Shown one piece after another: positions 1 through 9,069 of a stretch of DNA of 41,633 nt. The position numbers and the translations under genes were made by a program. How positions within the stretch are numbered: position 1 is the stretch's first letter; each line of letters opens with the position of its first letter. Below the pieces are notes generated by a model. It searched no databases. It worked only from the letters and a program-made list of their open reading frames with translations, and was not told the DNA's origin. Source of the stretch: an uncultured Campylobacter sp. (GTDB taxonomy: Bacteria; Campylobacterota; Campylobacteria; Campylobacterales; Campylobacteraceae); contig NZ_CALHGM010000022.1 in NCBI RefSeq assembly GCF_938030145.1, positions 1 to 41,633 of the forward strand, given 5' to 3'.

Positions 1-83
1 CAGCTTCACTCTTATGCGATAACGATATTATTAAACGCGCCGTATCCGCCCGCGTAAAATTTACCGAAAGCGGCTAGCTGCGC

Positions 84-1448
84 TTATTTCTCTTCGTACT
101 CGCTTGCTTTGGGTATGCAGACGCAGTTTGGATCAAGCTTTGAAGAGGCTGCGTTAAATTTTAATCTGGCCGCCAGGCATAAAATGCACGCCGTAATGAT
201 CCCTGCTACGGCAAAGGCATTTATACCGCTAATAGCCGCGGCTAGCCCCAAGGCGCCGCCTAGATACATGGCGCACAAAACAAGATCCTTATCGATCTTG
301 CCGCGAAAGATGATGGCGAAAAATAGCGCCGTCGCCACGCCGCTTACGAAGATGTTGCTCGCTGCGAAGAGATAGTTTAAAATTTCGCCCCCGAAGCTTG
401 CTAAAAGTAGCGCGATCGCGCCGAAACCTAGCGTAGCGATGCGGTAAATTTTTAGATCCTCGCTTCGCAAAATATCGTGCGCGAAGATGCTAGAAGCCGT
501 GATCAAGCAGGTGTCCGCAGAGGATATGATCGCCGCCAATAGTCCCAGCATCAAAACCGAGCCCAACGACGCAGGCAGCGCATTAAAAAGGCTTACGTTA
601 AGCAGATTTTCGCCGCTCGTGCCGGCGGTCGCAAGGCTCATCGCACCGAAACCTATAAAAGCGATCATTATGCTGCTGATTGCGATTCCAAAAGCACCGA
701 AGATAGAGCCCAGGATCGCCGCGCGCTCGTCCTTTGCGCTTAAAATTCTAGAAAATAGCATCGGATCGATCACGTAGCTAGTACCGATAACCAGCAGATA
801 ATATCCGATCTTATCGTATCCGAAGGTGTCATTTTTGAGCGTAAAATTTACATTTTCAAATACCTGCGGCGAATTAAAATTTAGCCAGAGCAAAACTGCC
901 AAAAACGCCGCGATTACGATAGCGTATTGATATACATCACTTCTAATGACCGCTCTTTGTCCGCCCAAAATCGTATAAACGGTGATGACCGCGCCTCCGA
1001 TGAGTAACGAGGAGTTGAAATTTAGATCAAACGTCGAGAGTATGCGTGCGCTAGCGCTAAACTGCGCCGCTAAAATAGCGCACCACGCCACGCAAATGAT
1101 AACCGCGCTAACGAGCCTGGCTCTTTTGTCGATAAAAATTTCTGCTATCTGCGCGAAAGTCAGCGCCTTGCTCGCGCGTAGAATTTTCGCAATAAAAATC
1201 GCTAAAATCATCAGTCCGATCGCGCCGCTTAAAAGCCACCAAACCGCGGCAAATCCATACTTTTGCATATTCGATACCACGCCGATCGTAGCTGCGCCGC
1301 CCACGCAGGTAGCGACTATCGAAAAAGCAATCTCAAAAGCGCTTGCCTTTCTGTCCGCGACCAAAAAGCCCTCAAGGGCGGTCTTTTTGCGAAATTCCAA
1401 GAAGCCTAGCAAAAGTAGAAATATGATAAATACGATTAAAATTTGCAA
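84..1448 (-). CDS. Sodium:solute symporter family transporter
   Basis: This 454-residue protein is almost entirely hydrophobic, with about 11-13 predicted membrane helices and the loop pattern of the sodium:solute symporter (SSS/PanF-like) family. The N-terminal region (residues about 28-60) has the small-residue-rich helix breaks typical of that fold. It would use the sodium gradient to import a small solute; the substrate cannot be read from the sequence. The start is TTG. The Shine-Dalgarno-like AAGGAT lies inside the last codons of the upstream bioD-bioA fusion gene and the gap is only 2 bases, so translation is probably coupled. That coupling suggests a role linked to biotin synthesis, such as uptake of a precursor, but this is inference. 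Family assignment is confident, substrate is not. Confidence 0.82.
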   Translation of the reverse strand: MQILIVFIIFLLLLGFLEFRKKTALEGFLVADRKASAFEIAFSIVATCVGGAATIGVVSNMQKYGFAAVWWLLSGAIGLMILAIFIAKILRASKALTFAQIAEIFIDKRARLVSAVIICVAWCAILAAQFSASARILSTFDLNFNSSLLIGGAVITVYTILGGQRAVIRSDVYQYAIVIAAFLAVLLWLNFNSPQVFENVNFTLKNDTFGYDKIGYYLLVIGTSYVIDPMLFSRILSAKDERAAILGSIFGAFGIAISSIMIAFIGFGAMSLATAGTSGENLLNVSLFNALPASLGSVLMLGLLAAIISSADTCLITASSIFAHDILRSEDLKIYRIATLGFGAIALLLASFGGEILNYLFAASNIFVSGVATALFFAIIFRGKIDKDLVLCAMYLGGALGLAAAISGINAFAVAGIITACILCLAARLKFNAASSKLDPNCVCIPKASEYEEK

Positions 1449-1450
1449 TC

Positions 1451-3613
1451 TTATCCTTTATAAATTTTTAATTTTACCGCATCGCGGATCGCTTCGCAAA
1501 GCGCCTGCGTATCGCTTCTGGGCGTGATGAACGGCGGCATGAGATAGATGTTTTTGCCAAAGGGTCTGATCCAGACGCCCCTTTTTACGAAAAATTCCTG
1601 CAGCGCCTCTACGTCCACTGCCTCCTTCATCTCTACGACGCCGATAGCGCCCAAGGTGCGAACGTCTGCCACGCCGTCTAAGCTCCTGCACCCCCTCAGG
1701 CCCTCTTGCAGGTCTGAGTGGATTTGCGCGACCTTCTGCGCCGTGTCCTGCGCGCATAAAATTTCTAAATTTTTAAGCGAAACGGCACAAGCTAGAGGAT
1801 TTGCCATGAAGGTCGGTCCGTGCATCAAAACGCCGCCGTTTCTGCTCACGCCGTGCGCGATCTTTTCGTTCGTCAAAACCGCCGCAAAGCTCATAAATCC
1901 GCCGCTTAGCGCCTTGCCTATGCAGATTATGTCGGGCGCCGCGCTACAGTATTCGTATGCAAATACCCTGCCCGTGCGCCAAAAGCCGGTGGCGATCTCG
2001 TCAAAGATAAGCACTGCGTTCGCTTCGTCGCACAGCTCGCGGAGACGGTCTAAAAATTTCGGATGGTAAAACCACATCCCGCCAGCTCCCTGGACGATAG
2101 GCTCGATTATGATGGCTGCGATCTCATCTTTGTTTTCTTTAAAAATTTTAGAAATTTTATCCGTGCTAGATGGGTCAAACGGCGCGTCGAAGCGACAGCT
2201 CGGGCGCGGCGCAAAAATTTGACGCGCCAAGATACCGCTAAATAGCGAATGCATGCCGGTGACCGGATCGCAAACGCTCATCGCGCCGAACGTATCGCCG
2301 TGGTACCCGCCTCTGACGGTTAAAATTTTATTCTTTTTAGGCGATACGTTTTGCTGATAGCAGATCGCCGCTTTCAATGCCACCTCGACCGCTACCGAGC
2401 CGCTGTCCGCGTAAAAGATGCGATCAAATTGCGGCAACATCGAGAGTAGCTTTTTGCCTAAATTTACCGCGGGCGCGTGGGTAAGCCCGCCGAACATCAC
2501 ATGAGAAAATTCCTTCATCTGCGCGGTCGCCGCGGCATTTAACGTCTCGCTGCCGTATCCTTGCACGGCGCACCACCAAGAGCTCATCCCGTCGATCAGC
2601 GCGCCCTGCGTCGTGTAGATTTTATTGCCTTCGGCGCGGAGCACGCCGTGCGCCTTAAGCGGATGCGTCGCGGAAGTGTAGGGGTGCCAAAGATGCTTCG
2701 CATCGAAGTTTAGATCAATGGGGCCCGTGTTTGAAGCACTCATGAGCGGCGGCGCGACGTGGCTGCTTTTAATTTCGCCGTCTTGTTCGCAGACCTGCGC
2801 TGTGTCCAAAGCAAAGCAAGCATCGCTATTTTTAGAATTTTCATCTAAATTTGCATCCTTCTGACCCCTTTGCGCCGCATCCAAGGCTATCGCAGCGGTT
2901 TCGTTTAAATTTGCCGCGCCCGCGTCCATCTGCGACGGATCGTTAAAATTTAGCGAGGCGATAAAATTTTCAAAAGAGCGTGCTGCCGCTGCAAAGTCGT
3001 CTTTTTGAAATTTGCGTAGCGATATGACGGGTATGCCTTTGAGTTTGCTTTTCAGATACGCTGCGTTCGATACGCAAATTTCGTCCTTTTCGTCGGTGAA
3101 ATTCAGAACCAGTGCTGCGATTTTAAGCCCGTGCGAGCGCAGGACATAGACGCTGCAAAGTGCGCTGTTTATTGCGCCCAGCTCGTTTTTGCAGACCAGA
3201 ACGATCGGCGCATCTACCGCTCTCATCACGTCTAAAAAGCTCTCGTGCGAATTTAGCGGCACGAAAATACCGCCTGCGCCTTCGATCAGCGTGATTTCGC
3301 GCTGCGCCGAATGAGCGTCGATAAATTTTAAAATTTCATCCGTCTTGATCTCTCGATGCTCTAAACTCGCGCTGTAATGCGGCGAAGCCGGAAATTTAAA
3401 CGCATAAATCGGCGCAATGTCGCTATATGCGTTTACTTTAGCATATTCGCTCACATCCGGCGCGACAAGCCTGCCGCCGCTCATCTCACATCCCGTCTGC
3501 ACGGGCTTTAGCGCGATTGCGGTGCGACCGCTTTGCAAAAACGCCCGCAGAAGCGAAGCCGTAACGAATGTCTTTCCTACCTCCGTATTCACGGCGGTTA
3601 CAAAAAATTTCAA
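1451..3613 (-). CDS. bioDA: Fused dethiobiotin synthetase / DAPA aminotransferase (BioD-BioA)
   Basis: One 720-residue chain carries two biotin enzymes. Residues 1 to about 215 are BioD, with the ATP-binding loop NTEVGKT (9-15) and a GAGG motif (112-115). Residues about 301-720 are BioA, a class III PLP aminotransferase with WWCAVQGYG (346-354), RGGYHGD (434-440), FDEIATGF (537-544) and the PLP lysine in GKALSGG (Lys567). BioA converts KAPA to DAPA and BioD closes the ring to dethiobiotin, so the fusion joins two consecutive steps, with the domains in reverse pathway order. The linker (about 220-300) is low-complexity, rich in Ala, Asn, Asp and Gln. I see no internal stop or frame change, and both catalytic cores look intact. 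It is the first gene of a two-gene unit with the symporter. BioD-BioA fusions are known from plants and fungi; separate genes are usual in bacteria. Confidence 0.93.
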   Translation of the reverse strand: MKFFVTAVNTEVGKTFVTASLLRAFLQSGRTAIALKPVQTGCEMSGGRLVAPDVSEYAKVNAYSDIAPIYAFKFPASPHYSASLEHREIKTDEILKFIDAHSAQREITLIEGAGGIFVPLNSHESFLDVMRAVDAPIVLVCKNELGAINSALCSVYVLRSHGLKIAALVLNFTDEKDEICVSNAAYLKSKLKGIPVISLRKFQKDDFAAAARSFENFIASLNFNDPSQMDAGAANLNETAAIALDAAQRGQKDANLDENSKNSDACFALDTAQVCEQDGEIKSSHVAPPLMSASNTGPIDLNFDAKHLWHPYTSATHPLKAHGVLRAEGNKIYTTQGALIDGMSSWWCAVQGYGSETLNAAATAQMKEFSHVMFGGLTHAPAVNLGKKLLSMLPQFDRIFYADSGSVAVEVALKAAICYQQNVSPKKNKILTVRGGYHGDTFGAMSVCDPVTGMHSLFSGILARQIFAPRPSCRFDAPFDPSSTDKISKIFKENKDEIAAIIIEPIVQGAGGMWFYHPKFLDRLRELCDEANAVLIFDEIATGFWRTGRVFAYEYCSAAPDIICIGKALSGGFMSFAAVLTNEKIAHGVSRNGGVLMHGPTFMANPLACAVSLKNLEILCAQDTAQKVAQIHSDLQEGLRGCRSLDGVADVRTLGAIGVVEMKEAVDVEALQEFFVKRGVWIRPFGKNIYLMPPFITPRSDTQALCEAIRDAVKLKIYKG

Positions 3614-3798
3614 TCTCGCTCCTTAAAAGCCTATCATAACTGAAATCAAATAGCGGCGTTGAAAAGAGGTACCGCACTAAACCCAAGCGAATGTCGATCG
3701 CAAGTAAAGTAGGGCGGTCGACAAAAAGGATAAAAACATATAAAAGAAGAGATTCCCGCAAAGTAAGGCATGGCGCAGGAAGCGCAAATTTGGACGCA

Positions 3799-4311
3799 TT
3801 ATAAAATTTTAGCCTTTGCGGTTACGGATTTTATTTTGAGTTCGTAAATTTTCGTGCGCTTTAATGATGCTCTGGAGGCGAACTCCACGCGCGACATGTA
3901 GTTTGGGGTGTATTTTTCGCACAGTATTCGCAGGGCATAAATTTTACGCTCGTCATCTTCTACTTCGCTTGCTTCGCAAACGGCGATCGCGCTACGGTAC
4001 TCCGTCGTATAAACTCTAGAGCCTAAAGCGGCAGCATCGTTTGCGATAGATCGGTATTCTTCGTCGCTTGGGGTAGGAACGCGGTTGTAGCTAACAAAAA
4101 CCGCCGTTACCGCGCGTCCGCTTTGAAAGAGTTTTGCTTTTGTGCCGGCAGGCGCACCGTGAATATAAATAATGTCTGCATCGCGCACCGGCGAGATAGG
4201 CACACTAAAAATTTCGCCGCTATCGTCTATGCAGCTAAGCGTAGCGTATTCGCTCTCGTCGATGATTTTTAACGCCTCATCTTCGCTTAGCTGCCTATCT
4301 CGTCTGCGCAT
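3799..4311 (-). CDS. Pyridoxamine 5'-phosphate oxidase-related flavin-binding protein
   Basis: This 170-residue protein has the split-barrel signature of the small FMN-binding PNPOx/NimA-like family: an N-terminal helix followed by YATLSCIDDSGEIFSVPISP (residues about 22-41), then a strand ending in IYIHGAPAGTKAKLF. It probably binds FMN and catalyses an unidentified reduction; NimA relatives reduce nitroimidazoles. It begins directly after the ftsZ stop codon (stop and start are adjacent), so it is likely the last gene of the ppiD-ftsA-ftsZ transcript. A role in division is not implied by its sequence. No frame damage is visible. Function beyond the family is unknown. Confidence 0.75.
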   Translation of the reverse strand: MRRRDRQLSEDEALKIIDESEYATLSCIDDSGEIFSVPISPVRDADIIYIHGAPAGTKAKLFQSGRAVTAVFVSYNRVPTPSDEEYRSIANDAAALGSRVYTTEYRSAIAVCEASEVEDDERKIYALRILCEKYTPNYMSRVEFASRASLKRTKIYELKIKSVTAKAKIL

Positions 4312-5472
4312 TTAGTCCATCTGGTTTCGTAGGAATGCGGGCTCGTCGAGCTCGTCGTAAGTCTCGTCTCCGTTAAAATCGCCGCTACTTACCTTTTGTC
4401 TAGAAAAGATAGAATTTCGACCCATGCTCTCTAAAAGCGCCTTCCTACGATCCGCTACGTTATCGCTGGCGACCTGCTTTTTTTCCTCGATGCTCCTTTC
4501 AAAGCCGGTGGCGATGAGAGTAACTTCGACGCGGTTGTTTTCCATCTTAGGATCGGTGGTGGTGCCCCAAGTAACGTCGGCATCCTTATCCACTGTATCT
4601 TCGATGATATTCATCGCGGATTCGATCTCAAGCAAGGAGCAATCAGGCGACATCTTAAAATGCACTAGCACACCCATAGCGCCGTGGATGGAGGTGTTAT
4701 CCAAAAGCGGAGATTGGATCGCACTTTTTAGCGCTTCTTCTGCTGCGCCATCACCTTCGCTAACGCCGATACCCATAAGCGCCAAACCGCGGTGCGTCAT
4801 TACCTTTTTTACGTCGGCATAATCGACATTGATATCGCTATCGCCAGACTCTAAGATCACGGAGATCATACCGTTTACGGCTTGGAATAGGACATTATCT
4901 ACGATTTTAAAGGCATCTTTTAGGCCGGTTTTTTTATCGATGATCTTCAATAAATTTTGATTTGGGATAACGATTATGGAATCGCACTCTTTTTTAAGCT
5001 CTTCAAGACCCTCTTGTGCTAATCGCATGCGCTTTTTGCCCTCAAAACCGAAAGGGGTGGTAACGACGCCGATAGTTAGCGCTTTTTTCTCTTTCGCAGC
5101 TTTTGCAACGATAGGTGCAGCGCCCGTACCAGTACCGCCACCTAGACCGGAGCCCACGAAAACGATGTCGGAGTAGTCCAAGCGGTCCTTAAGATCGTCG
5201 TAGTTCTCCTCCGCAGCCATCTTAGCAAGCGCTGGATCCATACCGCAGCCAAGGCCTTTGGTGGTGTTTTCGCCTAGTAAAATTCTAGTATTTGCGATCG
5301 ACTTTTCTAACGCCTGTGCGTCGGTGTTAGCCACCATAAGCTCAACGTCGGTTTTGGTAAATCCTTCACGAATCATATGATTTATCATGTTGCATCCGCC
5401 GCCGCCGACGCCGATAACCTTCATCTTGGCACCGTAGATGCCCTTTCTTTCTTCCATACTATATCCTTTCAC
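4312..5472 (-). CDS. ftsZ: Cell division protein FtsZ
   Basis: FtsZ is the tubulin-like GTPase that polymerises into the division ring. The 386-residue sequence has the GTP-binding signature GGGTGTG at 111-117, an N-terminal glycine-rich loop GVGGGGCN (21-28), and the T7 loop NVDYAD (215-220) that completes the GTPase site between subunits. The C-terminal tail ends in DEPAFLRNQMD, the short conserved peptide that binds FtsA and other partners. The length is normal. Two starts are possible: MKGYSMEERK, or the second Met five codons later. The second would leave less upstream leader, and I keep the longer one. It follows ftsA by 22 bases on the same strand and is presumably co-transcribed with it. 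Confidence 0.98.
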   Translation of the reverse strand: MKGYSMEERKGIYGAKMKVIGVGGGGCNMINHMIREGFTKTDVELMVANTDAQALEKSIANTRILLGENTTKGLGCGMDPALAKMAAEENYDDLKDRLDYSDIVFVGSGLGGGTGTGAAPIVAKAAKEKKALTIGVVTTPFGFEGKKRMRLAQEGLEELKKECDSIIVIPNQNLLKIIDKKTGLKDAFKIVDNVLFQAVNGMISVILESGDSDINVDYADVKKVMTHRGLALMGIGVSEGDGAAEEALKSAIQSPLLDNTSIHGAMGVLVHFKMSPDCSLLEIESAMNIIEDTVDKDADVTWGTTTDPKMENNRVEVTLIATGFERSIEEKKQVASDNVADRRKALLESMGRNSIFSRQKVSSGDFNGDETYDELDEPAFLRNQMD

Positions 5473-5494
5473 GAGTATCTCCTTAGCTTAAAAT

Positions 5495-6862
5495 TTAAAA
5501 CCAATTTTTCATAGACGACCAAATTTTATTGAAAAAATTCTGTCCGTCTTTTTTGGGAAGTTGGATATTTAGATCCTCCTTCTTAGCCACACCGTTATCC
5601 GCTCTGACGCCCTCTTTTTCTATTGCCTTACTGACCTCTTTTTCATAATATTCGTTCACGTTTCGCTTCGGAGCTTTATTTATAACTTCGTCCTTGTAGC
5701 GGAGTTTGCCGTTAGAGTCCATCTCGTAAGGGGTGAATTCGCCGAAACCATACATGCAAAGTCCTAGTGCGCAAGAATTTGAAATATCATCAGCAATCTC
5801 GTGTAGACCGCCCACGCTTTTTGCTCTTGCAACCCTAACGGAAGTATTATCAAAAACTATCGCCGCTAAATCACGCACATCGTCTAGCTTCGCCATACCG
5901 CCCGTGATTACAATACCTGCGCCTATGCGGTCTTTATAGCCGCTTCTTTCGATCTTATCGGCTATCATATCGAAGGTCTCTTTAACGCGAGCCAGGATGA
6001 CTTGAGAGATGATCTCAAGGCTTATGATATGGTTTTCTGACTCGCTATCTCCTAAAGCAGGCAGCTCGACTTCGCTATTGCCTTGATTTATTAGATCGTT
6101 ATAAGTAATTTTAATGTTTTCCGCATACGGAAGCGGCGTGTGTAGAGCGCGCGATAGATCGTTAGTAACGTTATTGGAGCCGAACATAACCACATCGTTA
6201 TAACGCAAGGAATTTCCCAGGTGGATGACTATATCGCAAGTAGCACCGCCCATATCGATCAGTACGACACCTAGCTCTTTTTCGTCCTTGCTAAGCGTAG
6301 ATATAGAAGATGCATAGCCAGAAAGGACGATGTTATCTACCTTTACGCCCGCCATCTCAACGGATTTTTTCAAATTTTTAATAGAGCTTTCCGGCGCGAT
6401 GACGATATGTGTAGATACCTCTAGGCGAGTTCCGCTCATGCCGAGCGGATCTTCGATGTGTTCCTGCTCATCGACTCTAAAATCATACGGAAGCACATGC
6501 AAAATCACGCTATCGCTAGGCACATTTGCTTGCGCTTCAGCAACCTGCATGGCACGCTTGATTTCATCCAGCCCGATCTCATTTTCCATGGTTATGACAC
6601 CGCGAGATTTAACGCTTTTAGCATATGAGCCAGAGATAGATATAATGGCTTTATCATAGCTTCTGCCAGCGCCTTTTACCGCTGCTTTCACTGCCTGTTT
6701 TATTGAGCCCGCGGCTTGCTCTATGTTTGTTATAACGCCCTTTTTGATACCTAAAGTATCGGCTCCGCCAACGCCTAAGACCGTAAAAATGCCATCATTT
6801 TTAGCGATTATCGCGCGAATTTTAGTCGAGCCTATATCTAGACCTAAAATATATTCACTCAC
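5495..6862 (-). CDS. ftsA: Cell division protein FtsA
   Basis: FtsA is the actin-like ATPase that tethers FtsZ to the membrane and recruits later division proteins. The 455 residues show the first phosphate loop LDIGSTKIRAII (about 7-18), the second phosphate motif VVLIDMGGATCDI (about 200-212), and a C-terminal amphipathic membrane-targeting helix (last 13 residues, FFNKIWSSMKNWF), preceded by a charged flexible linker. Its start overlaps the end of the upstream ppiD-like gene by 8 bases, and ftsZ follows 22 bases downstream. The three genes therefore look like one unit. Length and motifs are ordinary. Confidence 0.97.
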   Translation of the reverse strand: MSEYILGLDIGSTKIRAIIAKNDGIFTVLGVGGADTLGIKKGVITNIEQAAGSIKQAVKAAVKGAGRSYDKAIISISGSYAKSVKSRGVITMENEIGLDEIKRAMQVAEAQANVPSDSVILHVLPYDFRVDEQEHIEDPLGMSGTRLEVSTHIVIAPESSIKNLKKSVEMAGVKVDNIVLSGYASSISTLSKDEKELGVVLIDMGGATCDIVIHLGNSLRYNDVVMFGSNNVTNDLSRALHTPLPYAENIKITYNDLINQGNSEVELPALGDSESENHIISLEIISQVILARVKETFDMIADKIERSGYKDRIGAGIVITGGMAKLDDVRDLAAIVFDNTSVRVARAKSVGGLHEIADDISNSCALGLCMYGFGEFTPYEMDSNGKLRYKDEVINKAPKRNVNEYYEKEVSKAIEKEGVRADNGVAKKEDLNIQLPKKDGQNFFNKIWSSMKNWF

Positions 6863-8312
6863 TGTCTTTACCTTTAAAATATCTTTCGGTTTTATAGCGC
6901 TTTTCTAGCATTTTGGTTAGATCGTCTTGCAGATTGGAATTTAATAACGTGGTTATCCTATCAGCTACGATCGTTTTTTCTTTATCTATCTCTTCGCTGT
7001 CGCCTAGGCTCTGCTGTGAAATTTTATACACTACGGCTTTGTTATCAAACATCACTATACCTTCTTTCGCGGGCTTATTAAACATATCGATAAGAAATTT
7101 ATAAAATTCGTCATCGCTTAGCTTGGTATTATTTTTACTATTAAGAGATAGCGTGCCGAAATCTTCGCCTTTGAAATTTTTAAGCGAATTTTGAGCTCTT
7201 TTTTCAAGTAGCTCTTTGCGTTTCTTCGTTTCAAATTCTTTAGAAGCCAAAGACTTAGCCTCTTCAAAGCTCATCTGCCTAGGCTGCTCTACACCGTTTA
7301 GTTTAGCAATCAAATATCCACCTTTGTACTCGAAAGGCTTGATGACATCTCCTGGCTTTGCCACCTCAATCTCAGATATTGGAAAATTGCTAGCCGTAGC
7401 AACTATGGTTTCATTAGTATCGATTTTGCCTTTTTTAATATCTGGAAAATCTTTTTTTGCGATTTTTTTAGCCTGATCCATTCGGTAATCTTTTAAGACA
7501 TTAGGTTTGGCTTCTGCAAAATCCAATAATTTATCATCTAGGCTTCTATACTTGCCTCTGTGTTCTTCATAAAATTTACTTAGTTCGGTCTCATTCACAT
7601 CGGCATTGCTAGGTGCCACAAAATATGTTCCTAGAGTATATTTTTTCTCGGTCATAAAGTGCGATTTCTCGCCTTCCCAAAATTTCTTTAGCTCGTCGTC
7701 GTTAAAAGTGACGTTAGCGTCTGCGTAGATTATCTCTGCAGAAACCTTATCCTGCATCAGCTGTGATGCTGCAAATGCTTCTACGATCTTAGGGCTAGGC
7801 GTTATTTTTAGTGCTTTGCCGAGCTTTTCTAAAGTTAGGACCCTTTGTAGATTGCGCTCAAATTCCTTTTTAGTAAGTCCTGAATTCCTTACGACATTAT
7901 CGTAAAGTTCCTTACTAAATGCGCCATTTTCTTGGAAATTCGGCGAGTTTAGCACAAATTCCGCCACATCTTTATCACTAGCCTGAACGCCTAAGTCTTT
8001 AGCAAAATTTAGAAAATACGCTTCGCCGATTAGCTGATCTACTGCGATCTGATCTAGATGCATATTTTTGGCTTGTTCTTGAGTAAATTGCCCATCGCTC
8101 ATAGCACTCAGCCTGTTGTATAGTTCGGAATATTTTGTGTTTAGTTCTTGATTTGTTATAGAGATCTGCCCTACTCTAGCGATTGAGCCTGCACGGTTAG
8201 CGTTCATATCATATGCGCCCCAGCCGACGAAGCCTGCGCCCACGAAAGCTATCGTGCTTATCCAAATAGTCGGTATAAGCGACTTCTTATGCTTTTGCAT
8301 CCATTCTATCAT
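6855..8312 (-). CDS. ppiD: Periplasmic SurA/PpiD-like peptidyl-prolyl isomerase
   Basis: This 485-residue protein has one N-terminal membrane anchor (about residues 12-33, KKSLIPTIWISTIAFVGAGF), a SurA_N-type chaperone region (about 40-180), and a parvulin-like segment (about 220-360) including PGDVIKPFEYKGGYLIAKL. The topology, with a short cytoplasmic end, one helix and a large periplasmic part, is that of PpiD. It should help fold outer-membrane and secreted proteins. The match to the parvulin active site is diverged, so chaperone activity is safer to propose than isomerase activity. It is the first gene of the ftsA-ftsZ group, an arrangement I recognise from C. jejuni (Cj0694-0696). The symbol is by analogy with the one-anchor layout. 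Confidence 0.83.
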   Translation of the reverse strand: MIEWMQKHKKSLIPTIWISTIAFVGAGFVGWGAYDMNANRAGSIARVGQISITNQELNTKYSELYNRLSAMSDGQFTQEQAKNMHLDQIAVDQLIGEAYFLNFAKDLGVQASDKDVAEFVLNSPNFQENGAFSKELYDNVVRNSGLTKKEFERNLQRVLTLEKLGKALKITPSPKIVEAFAASQLMQDKVSAEIIYADANVTFNDDELKKFWEGEKSHFMTEKKYTLGTYFVAPSNADVNETELSKFYEEHRGKYRSLDDKLLDFAEAKPNVLKDYRMDQAKKIAKKDFPDIKKGKIDTNETIVATASNFPISEIEVAKPGDVIKPFEYKGGYLIAKLNGVEQPRQMSFEEAKSLASKEFETKKRKELLEKRAQNSLKNFKGEDFGTLSLNSKNNTKLSDDEFYKFLIDMFNKPAKEGIVMFDNKAVVYKISQQSLGDSEEIDKEKTIVADRITTLLNSNLQDDLTKMLEKRYKTERYFKGKDSE

Positions 8313-8444
8313 CTAAATCCTTAAATAGCTAACTAAAGAAAATTTTTGTTAGTAATTATACAGATAAAACCTTATGTAAGGCTGAAAAATAGGCATTTTT
8401 AGCGAATTATAACGCGTTAGTAAATGATTTGGTATACATTAATC

Positions 8445-9005
8445 TTAGCTTAGCAAAAGTAGCTTTGAACTCATTTCTAAAATCGCTATTTTTTTCGCCA
8501 TTTGCTGCGCGCTCCTTGCATGGGCAAAAACCCCATAGCCGCGAATCACCATTATATCGCTATTTTCATTTATCATATAGTTACAAATTTCATACGGCGC
8601 ACGCTCGTGCCAGTCGTCGTAGTTCTTAGGATCGTAAATTTCAATGCGCCTAAATTTGCCCACCCCAAAGTAATCTCGCGGCAAAATAAAATCATGCTCC
8701 AGCGTATATGCGACGAGATATGGTGGTGTCGCGTAGGTTACAAATTTTGCCTCTTTTATATTTTTGTAGATATTTATATGTATGTCACTATCGATGCTAG
8801 CATCCTGCCAGCGGTAGTCTTTTTTTGAAAACAGCGTTATAAAATCATCCCTATTCAGGCTATCGAAAATCGCGTCTTTTTTGTTGATCAAGAACTGATT
8901 TTCTTTAATTTTTGCTGAAATCGAGCCGTGAAAGATCCCAAAAAGCCTATCTCTAAACATCGAAAGCGAAATTTTTCGTAAAATTTCATAATAATACTCG
9001 TCCAT
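8445..9005 (-). CDS. Class II aldolase/adducin-like protein lacking metal ligands
   Basis: The 186-residue sequence follows the class II aldolase/adducin N-terminal fold: an N-terminal helix, then FHGSISAKI (about 25-33), a central KFVTYATPPYLVAYTLEHDF stretch, and a C-terminal RGYGVFAHARS followed by a long helix. In active family members the central stretch contains His-Thr-His-Pro and the C-terminal one Asn-His-Gly-Val; those histidines bind the catalytic metal. Here they read TYATPP and RGYGVF, so the usual zinc ligands are missing and aldolase activity is doubtful. It lies 132 bases from the ppiD-like gene on the same strand, and back to back with rsmH. It is a conserved fold of unknown role. 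Confidence 0.65.
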   Translation of the reverse strand: MDEYYYEILRKISLSMFRDRLFGIFHGSISAKIKENQFLINKKDAIFDSLNRDDFITLFSKKDYRWQDASIDSDIHINIYKNIKEAKFVTYATPPYLVAYTLEHDFILPRDYFGVGKFRRIEIYDPKNYDDWHERAPYEICNYMINENSDIMVIRGYGVFAHARSAQQMAKKIAILEMSSKLLLLS

Positions 9006-9069
9006 CTCTTGCCTTTATAAAAAATTTCGCTATTATATAGGATTAGAAATTTCAAAAGGATAAATTCAG

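Noticed and set aside
1..83. Frames at the left edge
   Set aside because: Too short to judge; the plus-strand frame ends at a stop near 55 but could be chance.
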